A stretch of DNA of 64,000 bases from positions 136,124,920 through 136,188,919 of the forward strand of contig OX235279.1 of NCBI GenBank assembly GCA_944472155.2, written 5' to 3'. The notes beneath the pieces were generated by a model. The model saw only the letters and a list, made by a program, of their open reading frames with translations. It ran no database searches and was not told the DNA's origin. Below, in pieces: positions 20,624-32,800 of the stretch (positions within the stretch are counted from its first letter, which is position 1; every line of letters starts with the position of its first letter). This DNA comes from Trichobilharzia szidati. Its lineage: Eukaryota > Platyhelminthes > Trematoda > Strigeidida > Schistosomatidae. The position numbers and the translations under genes were made by a program.

Positions 20624-21121
20624 NNNNNNNNNNNNNNNNNNNNNNNNNNNNNNNNNNNNNNNNNNNNNNNNNNNNNNNNNNNNNNNNNNNNNNNNNNNNN
20701 NNNNNNNNNNNNNNNNNNNNNNNNNNNNNNNNNNNNNNNNNNNNNNNNNNNNNNNNNNNNNNNNNNNNNNNNNNNNNNNNNNNNNNNNNNNNNNNNNNNN
20801 NNNNNNNNNNNNNNNNNNNNNNNNNNNNNNNNNNNNNNNNNNNNNNNNNNNNNNNNNNNNNNNNNNNNNNNNNNNNNNNNNNNNNNNNNNNNNNNNNNNN
20901 NNNNNNNNNNNNNNNNNNNNNNNNNNNNNNNNNNNNNNNNNNNNNNNNNNNNNNNNNNNNNNNNNNNNNNNNNNNNNNNNNNNNNNNNNNNNNNNNNNNN
21001 NNNNNNNNNNNNNNNNNNNNNNNNNNNNNNNNNNNNNNNNNNNNNNNNNNNNNNNNNNNNNNNNNNNNNNNNNNNNNNNNNNNNNNNNNNNNNNNNNNNN
21101 NNNNNNNNNNNNNNNNNNNNN
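20624..21121. other. Assembly gap (498 N)
   Basis: A run of N. It cuts the 5' part of the minus-strand retroelement and could hide 5' exons of USO1. Confidence 0.99.
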
Positions 21122-21339
21122 AAATGAAGTCCCAAAAATGACCGTTTCCAAGGCGTTCGCTTAAGTATTTATTTTCTATTGCACAGGACAAACTGCCATC
21201 CCTTTTTAAAAATAATGTAAATCAGAGCAAAATTTAACAGTCATTCATAAGAACTCAAACTCACAATCTAAGTCACTCAAGACAGACCTGAAGAAAGACG
21301 TATGCCTATGACTGAACGGATATACAAACCAAACAATTA

Positions 21340-23330
21340 AGAAGTCAACAGGACCCCAACTTGATAAGAACAACGTTTTTTATTCGCGGAAAAAGTAGTT
21401 AAACGAGCATCTGAGATTGGAAGTAACACCCATCCCGAGGAAGCCTAGAATAGTATCCAGTCAGCTGTAGAAACCTGTTGAGAACCTGAAGCCAGGGGCT
21501 AGCAAATGCCAGTGGATTTCCGCCGACTTGTCTGAACCGTTAGACTCAGGAAAACTGACTTCGGCAGGCTCCAAACGTGATGAGGAGCTGAAACTGTTCG
21601 GATTTAAGCTAAGTAAAAGCCTTCGCAACGACAAATTCAAAGATATGGAAAAGACATCGGTGCCAGGTAATACCAGACAACTATTTACTTATTAGGGAAA
21701 CGGGATTCAAAAAGCCAACGGAAAGCAAAACAATCTTGGAGAACAGTATTTTCATTACTTTCCAAGATGTGTAACAAGAATGCTGGAGGGAACACTGTGT
21801 GGAGCACTTCGACTGGCCTACAGCCAAGCTGAAGTGGTTCAGCATCCAACACCTACCTGAGTTGGATGTAGACATGAGTCTTCCAACTTTAAATCGAGTT
21901 CCGAAAATTGTCTCTAACTAAAAACAAGGCAAGGCAGCGGGACCTGATGGTGTTACTCCAGATGTATTTAAGGACGGTGGTGATGGTCTGTTGTTTGTTA
22001 AGTAGTGCCTGGGAATCTGAGATAGTCACACTGAACTGGTACAAGTCATTCGTTATCCAATTTTGTAAAAAGGAATTCTAGGGGCGCCAGACTGACGAAT
22101 ATAGCATCTAAAATTCCAGGTTCTATAATCTAGCAGAGACTAAGCGCCGCTTGGGAGAAACCGAATAGGCTCTAGACCCGGAAGATGGGGTTTTGATAAT
22201 ACCTTTACCTTTCGACAGATTCTCCAACACAAGCGTACTTATCTGCATTTTTATTTCAAATGACCTTAGATGTCACTCTAAACAACTTTGGCGACTTAGG
22301 AATTGCTTTTTTGCCAGGGTACAGTTTGGTCGACTTACAGTTTGGGGATGATATAGTTTTTCTAGGTGAAGACGCTGAAAAAATGCAGACTCTTCTAAAC
22401 ACAGAAGAAATCTTTGAATGTTCGGTATCTGGTCCCCCCCCCTGGCAGATGTAAAAAGGTGCTGCAGACCTGGTCTGCACCAGACTCCTAGTTTAAATAA
22501 AAAAGTGAAGTAGTTGGGAATGTTGACTACTTTATTTATTTGGGAAGTTGAATAACTGATAACAGACTGATTTCAGACGAAATCGCAGCACAGATACAAA
22601 AGGCTCGTTTGGCGTTTACCAACCCATGTCATCTTTGGTGTAGATGTGATATCCAGTTATCGACCAAAGGACGTGTGCAGTGCACAGCACTTCGCTGTGC
22701 CCTCCTTTATGTCTGTAACACATGACCGCTGAAATTGGAAGATATGAAGAGACTAGCTGTCTTTGACCACAGATGTTCGTGTTCTGTTCCTCGTGTTGCA
22801 CAGTAAAATAGTTAGTAATATTCAGCTAATGCGTAGAGTGTTAGGGAAGGAATTAAAGTTGACTGGTGAGGTTACTAAACTAAATAGATTGAGATGGCTG
22901 AGAAAAATGCTACACATGCTCAGAGATTCTCCTTCTCATCAAGTGGTGCTAGCTGACAACGGATTAGATTGGAAGAGAGTTCGGGTGGTCAAATCAAAAC
23001 CTGATATTACTTCATGAAGCCTTAGACTGTTTACTTAGAGCCACGTAAGGTGTAGACTGTTCTGACTAGAATCCTGGAGACGATAAGAACAAATGGCTGG
23101 AAACTTCTGGTGACATGGCTCAGAATCTTTCTCAATGGCGCAGATCCCTTCACCCTTTGTCCATTTCCGGATCTCACAAATTCGCATTACCTTCCATTTG
23201 TTTATTCTAGCTCCAGTACATTAGGGTTCATTGTAGATCCCCTGTATTTATTTCCCTCTACATCTGTGTATTTATGAAGTGTGGCAACTTGAAATGCAGT
23301 TTTGTGCAAAGTTCTACACTAAAAATTAGT
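21340..23330 (+). mobile_element. Decayed non-LTR copy, same family as 18560-20520, opposite strand
   Basis: The plus strand shows worn versions of the same blocks. These are GTLCGALRLAYSQAEVVQHP near 21795, TRQGSGT.WCYS near 21930 (the KAAGPDGLTPE block) and GYSLVDLQFGDDIVFLGEDA at 22320. Then LRWLRKMLHMLRDSPSHQVV at 22890 and a 3' end GTGTGGCAACTTGAAATGC near 23280. Many stops and frameshifts. The YADD box reads FGDD. Confidence 0.8.
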
Positions 23331-23794
23331 CAATTACTTTGAGTAGTATGTTAATACCTATAGCCAAAATCCAATACATTTACTGATGGAAATCATTAAA
23401 CTGAATATACCAGTACCTTCTTTTATTTTATGATACCTGAATTATTCTTCTAACCTTCTTCGAGCCATGTCTTATATTTTGTTTATCCAACACTATTGAA
23501 GACTATTTTTACATTTCCTATGAAAGCACTTATTCAATGCGTTTTAGTTTGACCTCAGTTTATTTCCAACCATCCCTAACCAGATTTTCTTTGCCAAGGA
23601 TTATGAAAGTTTTCAAGTATGAACTATTTCTGTATCATGCTCCATGCATATACTGTTAGTGGCAGATTATGAACAGAAATAAATCGTTAGAGAAGAGGTA
23701 CTTAAATTTCATGTTACAACAACTCATATCATAAATTCATCTTAGAAAACACACCTTAACTTGTTTAGAAGCCAAAACCGATGACAGCCAAGGA

Positions 23795-23854
23795 CTAAAA
23801 CGCATTTTCTGTCGAAAAGTGTTGCGGATACATCCTGAGAAGAGTCTTCAAATC
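23795..23854 (-). CDS. Unrecognised gene, terminal exon with stop
   Basis: It follows TTATTTCAG and encodes DLKTLLRMYPQHFSTENAF and a TAG. On the minus strand an AATAAA (23559-23564) lies about 230 nt downstream as a possible polyadenylation signal. The USO1 exons start 5.6 kb further on, on the same strand. Confidence 0.62.
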   Translation of the reverse strand, partial: DLKTLLRMYPQHFSTENAF

Positions 23855-26800
23855 CTGAAATAACTAACAGATTTCGTTTTGATAATACCTGAAAAGGAAA
23901 AAAATTTTGAAAATGCAATCATGCTGCCTTAAAAATTAGAAAGTAGTGTGCTTATGAGAAGGGAAATATGCAGAAGAATCAAATTACTTTACAATATAGC
24001 TTTGAGTAGTTTAGGCTTGAAATTATAAAACTCGTGCATCATATGAATATAAATTTTTCGCACCAACCAAAAGTTTAGCGGTTGCGTGTCATTTTTGCTA
24101 GATGTCTAAGATGTCCTTGAGAAGAACTTATTTTAGAACAGAATGAAAATATAACATTTTCAATTTTAATTTCAAAAAAGCTAGATTGTTAACAACTTGT
24201 AATAAATTATTTATAACCAAATTTAATGAAGTGTGAATTCTTAAATTAAATTTTTCACTTCTCATTTTCTCCGAGAATTACAGACAATAATGATGGATAA
24301 TATAAGTCTGGAATACTGAGTTAGAGTAAACCTAACTGTTTCCCTGTCCTCATAGACGACAGAAAGAGCAAATACATAAAACAGTGTATGTAAAAGTAAA
24401 TATGGAAATTCAATTTGCACACTATAAGGAAAAGAAAGCTCAAGAAAATGATTAATTATTCAGATTTGTAAATGTAAAAGAATCTCCACTTTCATGCTTG
24501 ACATTACTTTTACATTGGGATTCTTCCTGCTACTGTTATAATCAACTAGAACTGCCTTTTTATTTTAGTTGAAAGACTTGTACCTGGGCTGAATCCCTTA
24601 CAATACCACATGCCGAAAATCATGTGCTGTAGGCCGAAATTTTATTGCGAATACAGCGACTACTATCAATATGATAAATAGTATACTTCATTGAAAGGCA
24701 TTTTTATGACTATCCTAAACTATCTTATCTATATGCAAGGGATTCCATATAATGTCTTCCTGAGAATAAGCAAAAACAGTTACATGCTGCAAAAAGAGCC
24801 CCGAATGAATGAATGGTTAATGCATACTAAAGAAGTAATAAGCCACAAACAACCGCAAGATATTGCACATAGGTGAATGAGCAAAGTTGGTTATGAAAGA
24901 GTTTCACAAAACTCCAGTATAAACTATGAAATAGGCATATAATCAGCGGTACATAAAAATTTAACACATGACATTGATAAAACCCTAAATTACTCACTCT
25001 AAAACGACTGGGACAGCTGAGTACAGTATGTGGATCACCTGTAAAAAGTATGAGACAAAATACGGAGATAGTAGTTCAAAGCACATAAAACTGAGAAGAT
25101 ATACTAATGAAAACACGCGCACATAAGTTCACACAAAGTAAATAACGGCATTTTAGTTAATGTCATTGCGAGGTAGGTATAAATGGCAGACTGTAAAATA
25201 ACTTTATATCTGTATCTGCCAATGAACCAGTCTGTGAAGAAATTGATACACTGATTAACAAGTCGTAAAGGCAGAGTGTTTTGAAAAACAGACTAGCTGA
25301 CTCAACAACAACATTCTACAGTTGTAATCACAAAGCTGTACAGTTGGTTAACATGGAGACGGAGGTCCGGAAGAAATTACGAGAACTCGAGTGTCACCCA
25401 GTCTAGACAATTGATTCCAGTTTTTTTAAAGATGGTAACAAGACTCTAGTAAGTTCCCTGACTAGACTATTTGGGAAGATATGGGAGAATGGATGTCCCG
25501 TTAATGTGAAATGATGCTACGCTTTAAAAAGAGGCTATATGACACTTGTGATAATTACCGGGGTATTAGTCTGTTACCCGGCATATCAAAAATACTGGCT
25601 GCTTTTAGGCACCAAAAACTCTAGAACGCATGGAAAATTATTTATAAAGAGTATATTGAATTTCGTTCCGATCATGAATGCGCTGACCACGTGTCCATCC
25701 GTCACAAGTATTGCACGCCAAGAACCCTAAAGTTTCTTGGTATTGTTGTTGTCTTTTATTCGTCAAACTGGAATATTATTTGGGATTCTCTGTTACAAAA
25801 ATATCCATGAAATGTTTGTCAACATCGCGAAACCTCTTAACAAAAGCAACTCAAGCAGACTAAGGGCATACAACCAACTACTCTCAACCAGCAGTGAGGT
25901 TAGGCAGGGTCACTTAATATTACCTTCCCTCTTTGACATATCAACGAAATTCTGGAGATATCTAAAGGATGTGTTTGGTAGTGTAGATCTGCTAATGATG
26001 GACGACTATTGGACCTTCAGCACGCATACAAAATCGTCTTACCATCCGATAACATACAGACCATTTAAATCGGTATCCATAGGTGTTGTTTGATTTGTAC
26101 CGTACAAGGACGGAATACTGTTTCATTATTGCCAAGAGCTTGTGCCAACACTCCTCCTCACAAATGAGCAGTAAGAAAGAGTACAGAGTACACAGTAATC
26201 GAAACTATAGGTATGATAAACCTAATACTAGATGAGTAAATAATACTTCTCAAAAATATTTAAAGGTAAACTTCAACAGAAAAGGAGACAGGCATTCAAC
26301 ACCTTAAGTTTATTGTTCTTATACTATGCATTTATGCTTATCCAGTAATCCTTAGATAGGTAAAAGCACCAGTGTAAAACATTCAGAGAAATAGGCAACA
26401 GAACATTTTAAACAACTCACATGATGATAAACACGGACATGTTATTAGCTGAGGCTTCACGAAGTTTGTGTGAAAATCAGGAAAATTATTACCGACCAGA
26501 GCTTCCGACTTTATCCGTTCGACCCAGAAAAAAGAATGCATCACAGGTAAATTATCAAATTCACGAGAATGATATGTCGACCTAAAGAAATAATGGAGAA
26601 CGATAATTCATGTGACAAATAAACAACTAAGAAAGAAGATAACGGTATCCCAATTAAAATGTAGTATGTTCAGTCTACTAGTGCAGGATAGAAATAACAC
26701 CCACTTAAGTGTGATGATGTAACTCACAACTACCAATAGGATAACACCCAGTATTAAATTAATATAACATTCTGTTAGTAATCAAATATTTTGGATTTAT

Positions 26801-29800
26801 CAAAACCGCAAATGTTCGAGTATTTTGTTACACTCTTTGCATATTCAAATTAACACTACTAACTTGCGGTGAACAACTTTGTAATTATTTTTTGCTTGTT
26901 AAATGAAAACTTATAAAGCGCATTTATATTAGAAAAAAACTGTATATAACCGCTACTGTACATATGTAGTAGGTGAAACGGCTGAAAATAGTCCCCTCCT
27001 TCGATACATTTTATTTACTGATCATCCCATTCTTACTCTCCGGTATTATACCATCACTTAACGTACTGATAATTAAATGATGAATATAACACTTGATCTA
27101 CATCATCTTCCGTTTTATACAAACTATTTCTGAACTAACTAATTAACAAACATGCGCTACCATATCGAAATAAATTAATTACACTTTTCATACCTGCATT
27201 CAACTCATCATACTCGACATACAAATATCATAAGTCATTCATCAAGTTCTATGCAATGAAACTGACTTAATTTCAAAATCACAATCTTATTCTAAATAAA
27301 AATGTATATATTTCATATTTAACCATCGTAATGATAACAACTATAAGAACAGAATTTACAGAGAACGCATGTTCGTGTAATAAATTATCAGGCACACCTA
27401 ATATCTGGGGATTTACGGTACTACGAAGCCAGAGTAAGTGGGGTGATATTCAAACGCGAAACTCAAAGACTAGAACTTAAGACAACACACCAGCAAGCCG
27501 CATCTCGACGATGAAGAGCCAAACTGCTATTTGCAATGTTGTCAGTGAAGAAAAAGATTAATTTGTCAAATAACGGAAACAGTTCCCAGTTTAATTTATA
27601 TTTTGAAATGGTCTTCAGGAAAGTCAGACTAATGATAACTTACCATGGACCAAATACAGCGACACAGTCTCCACACTTTAAACTATCACCCAGAAACGGG
27701 TTTCTGGTTGTGGATGAAAATACCGCCTCCATACCTGAAGGGATGCCAGAGGTAGGTAAGAGCAGAACACCAAAGCAGTTTGATTCATCCTTTTGCTCCT
27801 CATTCTGATTTTCTATCTTAGCTTCTAAGTTGGAAATAATTTCACGCACTCCGAATGCAACCAATCCCGATAAACCATTTGGACTACGAAATACTTTAAG
27901 AATCTGGAATGCTTTTGAGACATGATTAAAAGAGACTGTAAAAAAAGAAAAAGAAACATACACTACTATATATTTATTTGTCATATTTTGACGTCGCTTG
28001 TTGCTCACCAGCACTTAAAATTTACTAGAGAAGCCTTCAAGATTAGTTTATTAGTCACCGGGAATATTCCCCTTGGCTACCCCGCAAGCTAAATTTTAAG
28101 CTCAGCCAACAATAAAATTATTAAAAATTTTAAACCATACATATTGTATCTTTTACACATAGGTATGAATAAATTGTGAGTGACAGTTAGATGAGATAAT
28201 TTAACGACAAAAAACGAACCGTAAACTTACATGACGAATAACTCAGCATCTAAAGGATGTGAATAAACGACTCCACTTTTGAAATGTGCGAATTTCTAGA
28301 AGGTACATTCATCGAGATAATATTCTTTTTAAATGGCTTCTGTCTTTTTTACTACTTGCGACAATTCATTTAAAAATATAAATAACATTGCGCAAAACGA
28401 AAACTAACCAGGACTATTATAGGCAGTGAATTTACACGTTCGGAGGCTTTTTAGTAGAATGCACGATTTGCACTATAATCTCACGAATTGAATCCGCACG
28501 ATTACATAGTAATTATTTCTTTCGAGAATAAAGAAAAACTTCACTGACACCAGGGAAAATGCTTTGAAATAATGAAGATTTATAGCTCATGTAGACGTTT
28601 TGGATACTGTCGTGTGATTACGACTAAACAGATTAATTGTGATGCTTTTATCATCTTAACAGATGACATCTCTAGGGCTTTTACTTCAAAATGAAGTGTG
28701 CTTCTTGAATTGCTTATGAATGATAACCACCTTTCTTGTTAACACTTTTTGCGACTGGTTAACATAGGAGATTTGCATTTCATTATATTCACCTGTATTA
28801 CTGCATGATACAATCTGGTGGATCACATCTTGTTCATCTGATTTTTCTTTGGTTGCAAGAATGGAGAAAAATTAAATTTCGGAGTTGTTTGTCAATCGTT
28901 CCAGACTTTGAAGTCCTCATATCAATTAACCAGTAAGTTTTATAACTTAGCTTTACAACTTCCTTAATCGATTTCAATTCCAATAATACTACCACTACCG
29001 ATACTACTAATACCTCAACTACAAAATCTTTTATGGGAAAATTACCTTGAGTCCTCTGTGTAGACCGTTGATGCAACCAAACACAGCGTTCTGAAGACTT
29101 CCTTTTGAGTAAGTGATGTAGCTTGCGCAGCATGCTGTTCCTACAATAATTTAAAAATTGAAGTATAAAATATTTTCACTTAATTTTAAGACATTAGTGA
29201 CTAATAAGCCGTAAAACAGTGCCTAGTGCACTAGGCGGTACTGGGCCTCGTAAGTAGGGAAAGGTTGAGCAACCCTACCGCCAATGAAACTTCAAAATGC
29301 GGAAAAAATAAAATGGAATCAAGAAGACTCCTCAGTTTGAGGACATATAACGTCCTCGGTGGGTGAAAACTTTCATAAAGCCAGTCGGCTGATGCATGTC
29401 CTTTCGATGGAAGCAAAAGTAAGAATAAGGAGATGGGAATTCCATACCACGTTTGAGGTTGACAGTGCTGCTAAGATTGCAGACGAAAAAAGATATAAGA
29501 CAAAAGTGGAAGCAGTTAGAATGAAAGATGACTCTCCGGATTGAAAACTTAAGAGCCAGTAATTTACTCAAGTCACCCAGACGACAACCACAAGCACATT
29601 TGAGGGTGTGGTTATCATGTTAACACCAACAGTGTCGTAAGCTCTTATAAAGTGAGGACTAATCTCCTCCAGCAAAATGACAGCAAAATTTGGCTCGAAA
29701 GGTAGGAAAGTTACAAATCTACGACGGTATTACCCCACGAACAACGCAGGTCAAGAGAAGGAACACTTCTACAACTGCAAGCAGTAATGGATAAGGCCCC

Positions 29801-32800
29801 AAATGGCAACAATAAAATCCTAATGGGTGATATGAATGCAAGCCAACTGAGAGCAGACAACTCAGGAGGAGAACTCATCATGGGTCAAGAGACGCTCGGC
29901 GAAACGAATGAAAACGAAGATGATGAAAATACCCAACCAACAACAATCACCATGAATGGGAAAAATCTAAAGGAAGTCATCTCGTTCACTAACCACTTCG
30001 GCAGCATCGTTTCAACTACGGGTTGCACTAATAAGGATGTCAAAGCCAGCTAAGACAGGCGTCTTTACTCTGATGTCGGTGTAGAGATCCACATCACTTA
30101 GCATAAGCAGCCTCCGAATTTTTAATATTAATGTGAAACCAGTACCTCTATATGGTCCAGAGACTAGCCGTTCGTATCACAGTAAGCATTTCCAACAGAC
30201 CACAGACTTTCATCAACACCTGCTTTAGTTGCCTCGATACTAATCAGATGCCTAGAAAGGATAAACACCATGGGACTCTGTCAGCGAAGCAGCCAAGAAC
30301 CTATTCTATTACTCAAAGAATATGCATAAGTAAATGGAGGTAGACTAAAAATACACTAGGGATATATTCAAGTGACACCACACACTACGCCCTTGAGAGG
30401 GACATGAATGGGGAAGACGAGTTGGGAGTCCAAAGGTGATATGTAGGTCATGTGAAGAAGAAATGAAAACATGTGGGCAAACACGGAGCCAGCTAGAAGA
30501 GATGGCTGAAAGTTGAGTGAAATAGAGATGTGTCGCTGAAGCCTTATGCTCCAATCGAAAAGCAAAGGATGAATTATTATTATTATTATTATTATAGTTA
30601 TTACTATCGGGGACCTAGTTGCATTCATTCTAAATTGAAGGAAACTATTCAATAGTGCACATTTTGACTAACCGGCTAATCTTGTCCAGAACATGTACAA
30701 CTGTTGAACAGATAAAAAACGTAATATTGTGTGCAGTAGCATTTGAGTTGTCCGAATGTTATTTAGCGAAAAACTCAATACTGTAAAATTTCTCGTCATA
30801 AAGAATGCCATAGAAAAGTCACTTAACTCAAACCTTATGAACTTGCGCGTTTTATACGCTATAACATAACCTGTTACAGTTTCATTATAATTCTTTCCCA
30901 GTTTGTTTTCAGACTCAATAATATAATTATGCTGAGCGCCACATTACTATCAGGATACTCACTTAGCAAGCGTTGATATACTTTGTTTAATTTATCAAAA
31001 AATAATACAACTGACAATCGTAAACTGTAGCTAAAGGATTTAAGATAGAAATATAAATACCACTTGTCTATAATCTACACTATCACTTAAGATGTGAGAG
31101 TACTCAGTCTTTCTATCCCATTATACTATTACATACCACTTACTGTTTTTTTCCGTCCCTCAGGTTAGGAGGTGAGTAGGAAAAAAAGTGGACAATATAT
31201 GCCAAGTTGCCAAGTAAATGAAGTGAACCAACAGATACGGAAGTGCACATACAATACTTATATTCTATAGTTTAACTTGTTCACTCTTTATACTATAAAT
31301 CATCCCACAAGCAAATAAACATTACACAACAATAGAATCACATGAAATTTAAAATTGTATCTAACAACTGCTTGATGCATAGAGCAATAGAAATTACTAA
31401 ATAAAGTTTAGAAAACAACCTATTGTCTGTAATGCCTAAGAATCAAGCTTAACTAGTAGCTTTCTAAGACAATTTCGTTGACATTATTTACTGCAGCTTC
31501 CTAGTCACATAAGTTCAAGAAATTAAACAAAGTTCAGTATCAGAAATATGCACAATAAGGGATGCTATAAAGTACTTCAAAGGAAAGGCTATCTGAAAAG
31601 CTTTGAAGCAAACCCATAACTTATTTTTCCAATGTTAATTTTTTAACCAAGTTAACATCCCTAACTATTGCATTATCTTAATGAAAAAATCTGTGAATAG
31701 GACTGCAATAATAAAACAAACATACGGTGGAACTCGACGAGGAAGAGATTTGACGCACAGACTTGCATATGGGATCTCTGTATTGTCTCGTTGTAATTCA
31801 GTAAGATAGCATAAAGACTCAAAACTTGAATCGAGATTTGTTTGTTCGTCTGTATTCTGTAGTTCTGTCACATAATCTGGCTGAGAACTTTCACAAATAG
31901 TGCTACCTTCATTTTGTGAAACAACTGATGACGAACAGTGGTCAGATCTCAAATTCTGCAGCTGCTGTAACTCAGAGTCTAATGGCTACAATGCAAAACA
32001 GTGGGAACAACACAATGCGTAGAGAATTTCATAGACCACGACCACAAATCCTTAATAGTTTAAGTTATCAATAAATTATCAATAAAAACACAAACATCAT
32101 GTTACATAAAAGAGAAAGTAAATTAAATAAACAACTAGCTCTTCGTAAAAACCAGTTTATTCTACACCACCTTATGTATTTTTCCAGTTTCACATTTGCA
32201 GTACGTACTAATTGTAAATCCATTGACATCATCATGCACTAGTGCAGTATTTCTACTGACGTAAGAATCCTTAGTAAAACCAAACGCAGGTAAGCACACA
32301 ATCTACTAATTTATTACTCTCAACACGCCATTAGTGCATAGGAAATGAATCCATATAGAGAATAACATAGGTTTTTAGGAACGTCATAATGAATATATTA
32401 CGGTACGAGATATTACCATTACCTTGGCTACCTGGACAGCCTCCTCAGCCTCGTACATTGTACTTACATTCCGCGTCCCCATTCTTACTTTTGCTTTCAT
32501 CGAGAGAAGACATCTGCTTCCCGAAGGCTTTCACCAACCCGCGTTATTTCGTTTCTCCGATTTCAGCAGAAAATAAGTTTGTTCTTTATATATTTTGTAT
32601 TTCCGATATTTTTCTTGTGCTTTGAAGTATCTGTAGCAGTTTGATTGGTTTTCCGGAGTAGGGTCGCTAGCCCAACGCCCGGGCTTGGGACTGTCCAGAA
32701 AACTAGCGAGATAGTAAACTAGGGGAGGTCACACTATATGGTAGTTATGAGATATTCAGTAATCTCGGAATATTGACAATTTTTAATGTCAGTTAAAATC

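Noticed and set aside
20464..21191. Open frames across the first gap
   Set aside because: They are mostly unknown residues translated from N and have no support.
26421..26609. Plus-strand open frame starting ATGATG
   Set aside because: It has a stop just upstream and no continuing exon. The minus strand carries a phase-consistent exon of the unrecognised gene.
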